This document shows positions 6,913-11,124 of a DNA stretch of 11,124 bases, in pieces. Source of the stretch: Candidatus Mediterraneibacter stercorigallinarum (lineage in GTDB: Bacteria; Bacillota; Clostridia; Lachnospirales; Lachnospiraceae). The translations under genes were made by a program, and so were the position numbers. The stretch is taken from positions 1 through 11,124 of the forward strand of contig DXCD01000021.1 of assembly GCA_019116185.1 (NCBI GenBank), in the 5' to 3' direction. Numbering within the stretch: position 1 is the first letter of the stretch; each line of letters starts with the position of its first letter. The notes under the pieces were generated by a model that saw only the letters and a program-made list of their open reading frames with translations, was not told where the DNA came from and did not search any database.

Positions 6913-7407
6913 ATGGCAGTATCATTTATTCGTGTAGACGACCGTATGATCCATGGACAGACATGTACAAGGTGGGCGCTGGAGTATCCCTGCGACGGGC
7001 TGATCGCGGTCAATAATGCGGCGGCAAAAAATCCGGTGCTCAAGGCAGCATATAAGAGTGCAAGCGGAAAAAAGACATTCGTCTGGTCACTGGATGATTT
7101 CAAAGCAAAATCAGAGAAGGTTCTTGCGAGCAAGGACAATTACTTCCTGATCACAAAGAACCCTGTGGATATGAAGAAGATCCTGGTGGATCAGGGATTC
7201 AAGCCGGGAGTTAAGACTGTAGTCATCGGACCGTGTAATGACAGACCGGGAGCGACGAAGCTTGGCAACAACCAGTCCATCACACAGGGAGAGGCTCAGG
7301 CGCTGGAAGACATCATGAATGCAGGATATGAAGTAGAATTCGCCCTTCTGAAAGAAGAGGCGATCGGAAACTGGAAAAAATTCAGAGGCCAGTTCGGATT
7401 TAACTAA
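6913..7407 (+). CDS. PTS mannose-family EIIB component
   Basis: Cytoplasmic protein of 164 residues, normal for the PTS IIB sorbose/mannose domain. The N-terminal motif IRVDDRMIHGQTCTRWA carries the phospho-acceptor His14, which takes phosphate from EIIA and gives it to the sugar bound by EIIC/EIID. The ending region, AGYEVEFALLKEEAIGNWKKF, fits the family's final strand and helix. The middle part (about 95-125, VVIGPCNDRPGATKLGNN) departs from the common VGG-type sequence of characterised members, so substrate cannot be transferred by similarity. Ribosome binding site GGAGG lies just before ATG 6913. Its stop overlaps the next gene's ribosome binding site (TAAGGAGG), so translation of EIIB and EIIC is probably linked. 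Confidence 0.93.
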   Translation: MAVSFIRVDDRMIHGQTCTRWALEYPCDGLIAVNNAAAKNPVLKAAYKSASGKKTFVWSLDDFKAKSEKVLASKDNYFLITKNPVDMKKILVDQGFKPGVKTVVIGPCNDRPGATKLGNNQSITQGEAQALEDIMNAGYEVEFALLKEEAIGNWKKFRGQFGFN

Positions 7408-7421
7408 GGAGGTGCAGCTAT

Positions 7422-8261
7422 ATGGAAATCAGTTGGTTACAGGCAATCTTGATCGGAATTTTTGCCTGCCTGTCAAGTATGCCGGGCATGGGCGGTTCAT
7501 CGATCGGTAACTATACACTCGGAAGACCACTGGTCGGAGGTCTCGTATGCGGTCTCATCCTCGGCGATGTGACGACAGGCGTCCTGGTAGGATGTGCGAT
7601 GCAGGTCGTATATATCGCGCTGGTAACGCCCGGCGGAACTGTATCCGCAGACGTCAGGGCAGTCAGCTATATCGGCATCCCGCTTGCCATGGCAGCGCTG
7701 AGCAGCTATGGGCTGGATGCGGCAAGTTCAGAGGGAACGGCTCTTGCGACCTCTTTCGGAACAATGGTTGGAACACTGGGAACCGTATTGTTCTACGGAA
7801 CAGCAACAGTCAACCTTGTATGGCAGCACATCGGCTGGAAGGCAGTGGAAAACAGACAGTATAAGAAACTGTACCTGGTAGACATGGGGCTTCCGTGGAT
7901 CTCCCATCTGCTCTGCTCCTTTATCCCGACAGTGATCATGTGTAAACTCGGAGCCGACGTGGTAGAGATGATCAAGGCAGCGCTTCCAATGGATGGACTA
8001 GCAATGAAGACTCTGTTTACCGTAGGTTCTCTTCTTCCCTGTGTAGGTATCGCGATTCTGTTAAAACAGATCGTCAAGAAGGCAACAGATTTTATTCCGT
8101 TCCTGTTCGGTGTAGTCCTTGCGGCTTCCATGGGAATCAACCTTGTATCTGCAACAGTGATCGCAGGTATGTTTGCGATCATTACATACAACTTAAAGAT
8201 GCTTCTGCTGAAAAAGAGCGCAGGTGCAGCCGACGACGATGATGAAGAGGAGGATATTTGA
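7422..8261 (+). CDS. PTS mannose-family EIIC component, membrane permease
   Basis: Integral membrane protein of 279 residues that, with EIID, forms the sugar channel of a mannose-family PTS. Repeated hydrophobic segments run along most of the length, starting WLQAILIGIFACLSSMPG. The hallmark stretch GLILGDVTTGVLVGCAMQVV (about residues 44-63), followed by VTPGGTVSADVRAVSYIGIPLA, is the conserved family core. The C terminus is highly acidic (DDDDEEEDI), probably on the cytoplasmic side. AAGGAGGT at 7406-7413 is the ribosome binding site, eight bases before ATG. The gene is followed by EIID with one base between stop and start. Substrate is not readable from the sequence. Confidence 0.95.
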   Translation: MEISWLQAILIGIFACLSSMPGMGGSSIGNYTLGRPLVGGLVCGLILGDVTTGVLVGCAMQVVYIALVTPGGTVSADVRAVSYIGIPLAMAALSSYGLDAASSEGTALATSFGTMVGTLGTVLFYGTATVNLVWQHIGWKAVENRQYKKLYLVDMGLPWISHLLCSFIPTVIMCKLGADVVEMIKAALPMDGLAMKTLFTVGSLLPCVGIAILLKQIVKKATDFIPFLFGVVLAASMGINLVSATVIAGMFAIITYNLKMLLLKKSAGAADDDDEEEDI

Positions 8262-8262
8262 T

Positions 8263-9099
8263 ATGGAAAAGAAATTATCAAAAAAAGCATTGAATAAATC
8301 TTTTCATAACTGGTACTATGGGCACCTGACCTGTTTCTCCCAGGAGCATATGCAGACATTCGGATATCTCTGCGCAATGCTCCCTCTGGTGGAAGAGCTC
8401 TATGACAATGAGGACGACAAGGCAAAGGCAATGAACACCTATACAGCGTTCTTCAACACAGAGCCGCAGCTCGGTTCCGTGATCGTAGGTATCACAGCCG
8501 GACTTGAGGAGGCGAGAGCCAGCGGGCAGGACGATGTAGATGAAGAGACGATCAACGGACTAAGGGCAGGACTGATGGGACCGATCGCCGGAATCGGTGA
8601 TTCCCTTGTGGTCGGGACCGTGATCCCGATCCTTCTTGGCATTGCAATGGGTATGTCCACAGGCGGATCACCGCTGGGCGCGATCTTCTACATTATCGTG
8701 TGGAACCTGTTCGCATACTTCGGAATGAGATTCATGTACTTTAAAGGATATGAACTCGGTGGTAAAGCAGTTGACTTCCTGATCGGGGCGCAGGGCGAGG
8801 CGCTTCGAGACGCCATCACCACTCTGGGCGGTATCGTCATCGGCGCGGTATCAGCGACCTGGGTAAGCGTACAGACATCGCTGGAACTGATAAGCAAAGA
8901 GACAGGGGAGGCATATGTGGTCCTTCAGGATCAGCTGGATGCGGTATTCCCGGGACTTCTGACCACACTGTTCATTGTCTTCTGCTGGTTCCTTATGGCG
9001 AAGAAGAGAATGTCTCCGATCAAGGTCATGCTCCTTCTGGTAGTCATTGCGTTTGTCGGCGTAATCGTCGGATTCTTTGATCCGAACCTGACATATTAA
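8263..9099 (+). CDS. PTS mannose-family EIID component
   Basis: Product of 278 residues of the EIID family, which pairs with EIIC in the membrane. The soluble N-terminal half has the family marks in order: SFHNWYYGHLTCFSQEHMQ, FGYLCAMLPLVEELY, FFNTEPQLGSVIVGITAGLEEA and GLMGPIAGIGDSLVVGTVIP (about residues 105-124). Hydrophobic segments follow, with a final helix MLLLVVIAFVGVIVGF. Where many relatives have a histidine before FFNT (RHLxFFNT), this protein has TYTAFFNT. Start chosen at ATG 8263, nine bases after AGGAGG (8248-8253); the frame runs back to 8224 inside EIIC but that start has no reason to be used. Confidence 0.94.
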   Translation: MEKKLSKKALNKSFHNWYYGHLTCFSQEHMQTFGYLCAMLPLVEELYDNEDDKAKAMNTYTAFFNTEPQLGSVIVGITAGLEEARASGQDDVDEETINGLRAGLMGPIAGIGDSLVVGTVIPILLGIAMGMSTGGSPLGAIFYIIVWNLFAYFGMRFMYFKGYELGGKAVDFLIGAQGEALRDAITTLGGIVIGAVSATWVSVQTSLELISKETGEAYVVLQDQLDAVFPGLLTTLFIVFCWFLMAKKRMSPIKVMLLLVVIAFVGVIVGFFDPNLTY

Positions 9100-9117
9100 T
9101 AAAAAGGAGGTAACACC

Positions 9118-9408
9118 ATGAATGTTATAGATAAAAGAAAATTATCGAAAGAAGCCGAGATGCAGATCAAGGCTTTGAAGAAGATCAACAGATGGAAGAT
9201 CATCGCCCTGGCAGTGTCAACGCTGGGAGTGGCTGCAGCCTATGCCGGTTTCGGCGGCATCATTCAATCCCTTTTCCTTGGCGTTCTTGGTGTTATCATA
9301 ACTGTCGCGGCGGCAGCCGCTGCGCTGATCTTCAATCTGGGATTGAAAAACGGCAGGAGAAATGTGGAAAAAATGCTGAATATTTTGGAGAAAGGCAGTA
9401 TCTCATGA
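9118..9408 (+). CDS. Small two-helix membrane protein of unknown function in the PTS operon
   Basis: Product of 96 residues, family not recognised. A basic, partly helical N terminus (DKRKLSKEAEMQIKALKKINRWK) is followed by two hydrophobic segments, about residues 28-45 (IIALAVSTLGVAAAYAGF) and 48-73, the second very alanine-rich (TVAAAAAALIF), separated by a glycine-rich turn. The C terminus is again basic (KNGRRNVEKML), so by the positive-inside rule both ends should be cytoplasmic. A strong AAAAAGGAGG site precedes ATG 9118, and the stop overlaps the start of the next gene (ATGA at 9405-9408). It sits 18 bases after EIID. It is clearly translated as part of the operon; an accessory or stability role for the EIIC/EIID complex is a guess from position only. 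Confidence 0.8.
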   Translation: MNVIDKRKLSKEAEMQIKALKKINRWKIIALAVSTLGVAAAYAGFGGIIQSLFLGVLGVIITVAAAAAALIFNLGLKNGRRNVEKMLNILEKGSIS

Positions 9409-10226
9409 AATATGAACTGATATGTCTTGATATCGACGGAACACTTCTGGATGACGAAAAAAGACTGCTTCCGGAGGTGAAGGAAAAGGTAAGGCAGGCG
9501 GCGGAAAAGGGGATGAAGATCGTCCTCGGATCCGCGCGCATGCCGGCAGGTGTAGAGTCCATCGCAAAAGAGCTTGGACTGGAATGTATCATGATCTGTG
9601 ACGCAGGGGCGTACATCCTCAAAGGAGAAGAGTGTATCGCCAGCAGGCATCTCTCGGCAGCCTCTATGCGGGAAGTATATGAGGAATATGCGGAAAGGTA
9701 TGGGCTGAATATGTGGATCTTCCGGGACCGCGACTGGTATATCACCGGGATGGACGACCATATCGCGCGGGAGATCCAGATCATCGGGTATGATCCGCAG
9801 ACAGTTGATGCAAAAGAGACTGCGGACCGCTGGGAGAAGGAGCAGACCGGACCGAGCAAACTGCTTTTTGCGGCGGAGCCGGAACAGATCCGTCAGATCC
9901 AGGGCGAGATCCGGGCAAAATTAAGCCTGGGGACCTGGCCGGATATTGATGTGGCGTGTTCTTCGGACATTTTTTTGGAAATCTTTCCGAAAGGTGTTGA
10001 TAAAGGGAGCGCTTTGCTGGAAATCTGCAGGGGCCTTAAAATACCGGCTGAAAAGGCGATCGCTTTCGGAGATTCCGAGATGGATATCCCGATGATCGAG
10101 ACCGCGGGTCTGGGAGTGGCGATGGGAAATGCAGCAGAGAGCCTGAAGAAAAAGGCTGATTTTGTGACAATCACAAACAATGAGGCGGGAGTCGCCTATG
10201 CATTGGATAATCTAATACAGATCTGA
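9405..10226 (+). CDS. HAD superfamily hydrolase, Cof-type, probable sugar phosphatase
   Basis: Cytoplasmic protein of 273 residues. HAD motif I is LDIDGTLLDD with nucleophile Asp9 and acid/base Asp11; motif II is the Ser43 region (LGSARMPAG, where TGR is more usual); motif III is Lys200 in PKGVDKGSAL; motif IV is FGDSEMDIPM with Asp223 and Asp227, followed by the typical AGLGVAMGNA. A C2-type cap domain lies between motifs II and III (about 85-185). This is the Cof/YwpJ/YidA type of Mg-dependent phosphatase, which acts on sugar phosphates, flavin mononucleotide or similar. Its start overlaps the small membrane gene by four bases and a terminator follows, so it is the last gene of the PTS operon. 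A role on the phosphorylated sugar delivered by that PTS is inferred. ATG 9405 is the start because the family motif begins just after it. Confidence 0.93.
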   Translation: MKYELICLDIDGTLLDDEKRLLPEVKEKVRQAAEKGMKIVLGSARMPAGVESIAKELGLECIMICDAGAYILKGEECIASRHLSAASMREVYEEYAERYGLNMWIFRDRDWYITGMDDHIAREIQIIGYDPQTVDAKETADRWEKEQTGPSKLLFAAEPEQIRQIQGEIRAKLSLGTWPDIDVACSSDIFLEIFPKGVDKGSALLEICRGLKIPAEKAIAFGDSEMDIPMIETAGLGVAMGNAAESLKKKADFVTITNNEAGVAYALDNLIQI

Positions 10227-10232
10227 CAGATC

Positions 10233-10262
10233 AAGGCGCAGTCATTCAGGCTGCGCTTTTTT
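10233..10262 (+). terminator. Rho-independent terminator of the PTS operon
   Basis: GCGCAG (10236-10241) pairs with CTGCGC (10251-10256) around a nine-base loop, with AAG before it able to extend the stem into the six-T tract (10257-10262). It lies seven bases after the HAD gene stop. Confidence 0.82.
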
Positions 10263-10296
10263 ATAAGTGTCCGATCACAAAATTGCGAATAACTTC

Positions 10297-10325
10297 TTGA
10301 CAAAGAAACACACAGTTGATAATAT
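10297..10325 (+). promoter_or_regulatory. Sigma-A promoter for ilvN
   Basis: A perfect -35 box TTGACA (10297-10302) is followed after 17 bases by TAATAT (10320-10325), four of six to the consensus; GATAAT at 10318-10323 is an alternative with 15-base spacing. It lies between the PTS terminator and ilvN, and predicts transcription from about 10332, giving a leader of about 50 bases. There is no room for a T-box riboswitch. Confidence 0.7.
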
Positions 10326-10335
10326 TATTAAAGAT

Positions 10336-10357
10336 AAAACAGATTGCACTCTGTTTT
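10336..10357 (+). promoter_or_regulatory. Inverted repeat in the ilvN leader, possible operator or weak attenuator
   Basis: AAAACAGA (10336-10343) and TCTGTTTT (10350-10357) form a perfect eight-pair inverted repeat around TTGCAC, with the T tract running on to 10359. It sits just after the expected transcription start. As DNA it has the size and position of a repressor operator; as RNA it would be an AU-rich, weak terminator-like hairpin at the very 5' end. Confidence 0.45.
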
Positions 10358-10380
10358 TTGAGTGGGAAAAGGAGAAAACA

Positions 10381-10878
10381 ATGAGAAAGCAGGTATTTTC
10401 ATTGCTCGTAGACAATAATCCCGGCGTCTTAAGCCGCATATCAGGTCTGTTCAGCCGCCGCGGATACAGCATCGACAGCATTACCGCAGGTATGACGGCT
10501 GACCCCAGGTTTACAAGGATCACGGTCGTGTCATCCGGGGATGAGCTGATCCTGTCTCAGATTGAGAAACAGGTCAGGAAGCTTGAGGATGTAGTAGATA
10601 TTAAGGTCCTGAAGGACGGGGAGTCCGTGTACAGGGAGCTGATCATGGTGAAGCTGCGTGCCAATGCTGCACAGCGAGGAGAGATCATCTCCGTGGCGGA
10701 TATCTTCCGCGCGAAGATCGTGGATGTGGAAGAAGATTCACTCATCGTGGAGCTCACGGGAACACAGAGCAAACTGGAAGCTTTCCTTAACCTTCTGAAA
10801 GGGTACGAGATCCTGGAACTGGCAAGGACAGGCATCACAGGACTCTCCAGAGGAAGCAGTGATGTCGCTTATCTCTGA
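10381..10878 (+). CDS. ilvN: Acetolactate synthase small (regulatory) subunit
   Basis: Product of 165 residues, the normal length. It binds the catalytic subunit IlvB, activates it and usually carries valine feedback control of the first common step in valine, leucine and isoleucine synthesis. The N-terminal ACT domain (about 1-75) shows FSLLVDNNPGVLSRISGLFSRRGYSIDSITAG; Asn12 and Gly15 correspond to the Asn/Gly positions that contact valine in enterobacterial small subunits, so feedback control is plausible. The C-terminal half (about 84-160) has ELIMVKL and the end EILELARTGITGLSRG, typical of the family. Start chosen at ATG 10381 with AAGGAG (10369-10374); the frame runs open back to 10267 but the promoter and family length exclude that. 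The catalytic-subunit gene is not next to it; ilvC follows after 137 bases. Some databases use ilvH for this gene. Confidence 0.95.
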   Translation: MRKQVFSLLVDNNPGVLSRISGLFSRRGYSIDSITAGMTADPRFTRITVVSSGDELILSQIEKQVRKLEDVVDIKVLKDGESVYRELIMVKLRANAAQRGEIISVADIFRAKIVDVEEDSLIVELTGTQSKLEAFLNLLKGYEILELARTGITGLSRGSSDVAYL

Positions 10879-10965
10879 TCCGGGAAAGCGGCTGACAGGC
10901 ACAACATGTAACAGCATGTAAAAAAGGCAGGTAGTAAGAGGGCAGAACCTTTCACTATACATATA

Positions 10966-10989
10966 CTGCCGGAAGCTCCGGCAGATTTT
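10966..10989 (+). terminator. Hairpin between ilvN and ilvC, partial terminator or processing element
   Basis: CTGCCGGA (10966-10973) and TCCGGCAG (10977-10984) form a perfect, GC-rich eight-pair stem with a three-base loop, followed by ATTTT. The T tract is short and interrupted, so read-through into ilvC is expected. It may lower ilvC transcription or stabilise an upstream ilvN message. The rest of the 137-base gap shows no clear promoter. Confidence 0.5.
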
Positions 10990-11015
10990 AATGATTATTT
11001 TAGGAGGAATGCAAA

Positions 11016-11124
11016 ATGGCAGCAAAAATTTATTATCAGGAAGATTGTAACCTTTCCCTTCTGGACGGAAAGACGATCGCGATCATCGGCTATGGCAGCC
11101 AGGGACATGCACATGCGCTGAACT
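11016..11124 (+). CDS. ilvC: Ketol-acid reductoisomerase, N-terminal part, runs off the window
   Basis: Only the first 36 codons are present (MAAKIYYQEDCNLSLLDGK, then TIAIIGYGSQGHAHALN). The segment IIGYGSQGHAHA is the NADPH-binding glycine motif and opening helix of ketol-acid reductoisomerase, the second enzyme of valine/leucine/isoleucine synthesis, which converts acetolactate or acetohydroxybutyrate to the dihydroxy acid. The start is supported by AGGAGG at 11002-11007, eight bases before ATG. It follows ilvN on the same strand and is probably at least partly co-transcribed with it, through the hairpin at 10966-10989. The truncation is only the window edge. Confidence 0.96.
   Translation, partial: MAAKIYYQEDCNLSLLDGKTIAIIGYGSQGHAHALN

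Noticed and set aside
7793..8431. Long open frame on the minus strand across EIIC and EIID.
   Set aside because: It runs antisense through conserved PTS coding regions and its low-complexity Ser/Ala/Pro translation is typical of a shadow frame.
9192..9404. Upstream extension of the HAD frame overlapping the small membrane gene.
   Set aside because: The extension reads as Cys/His/Arg-rich nonsense in another frame of that gene; the HAD fold begins at ATG 9405.
10267..10380. Upstream extension of the ilvN frame.
   Set aside because: The region holds the promoter and ribosome binding site; IlvN family length and the ACT domain start fit ATG 10381.
10263..10380. Possible T-box riboswitch before ilvN.
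   Set aside because: The leader is only about 50 bases from the predicted start, and no specifier loop, T-box sequence or full terminator/antiterminator pair is present.

Overview
The window (about 11.1 kb, moderate GC, strong AGGAGG ribosome binding sites, all genes on the + strand) looks like chromosome of an anaerobic Firmicute, most likely a gut Lachnospiraceae/Clostridia member. This rests on the Shine-Dalgarno strength, the gene families and the codon style; no marker gene fixes the species. No RNA genes, insertion sequences, phage genes or CRISPR repeats were seen.

Layout. (1) 20-1873: an ABC-F ATPase of the Uup type. (2) 1909-6235: a compact four-gene sensory operon: a membrane-anchored ribose-type sugar-binding protein, a NarL-family membrane histidine kinase, a LuxR-type response regulator, and a second, membrane-anchored solute-binding protein of the maltose/oligosaccharide type. 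No ABC permease or transport ATPase accompanies either binding protein, so both look like sensors rather than transport parts. The operon ends in a hairpin terminator (6254-6285). (3) 6286-6393: a short control region with a palindrome, a second strong hairpin with an eight-T tract, and a TATACT box. (4) 6394-10226: a mannose-family PTS operon, IIA-IIB-IIC-IID, then a small two-helix membrane protein of unknown function and a Cof-type HAD sugar-phosphatase candidate, closed by a terminator (10233-10262). (5) 10297 to the window end: a promoter, ilvN (acetolactate synthase regulatory subunit) and the first 36 codons of ilvC, with ilvB absent from the window.

How the parts may work together. 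The simplest reading, which is inference, is that the two outer-face binding proteins present ligand to the membrane kinase, the kinase phosphorylates the regulator at Asp54, and the regulator switches on a sugar uptake system. The nearest candidate is the adjacent PTS operon, whose promoter box lacks a good -35 element and which has no LevR-type regulator next to it. Imported sugar would arrive phosphorylated and could be dephosphorylated by the HAD enzyme. The sugar cannot be named from the sequence. The branched-chain amino acid genes form a separate transcription unit.

Most worth a second look: the permease-less double-binding-protein kinase system, the tandem hairpins before the PTS operon, four 18-base purine-rich units between IIA and IIB, the unknown small membrane protein of the PTS operon, and inverted repeats in front of ilvN and ilvC.
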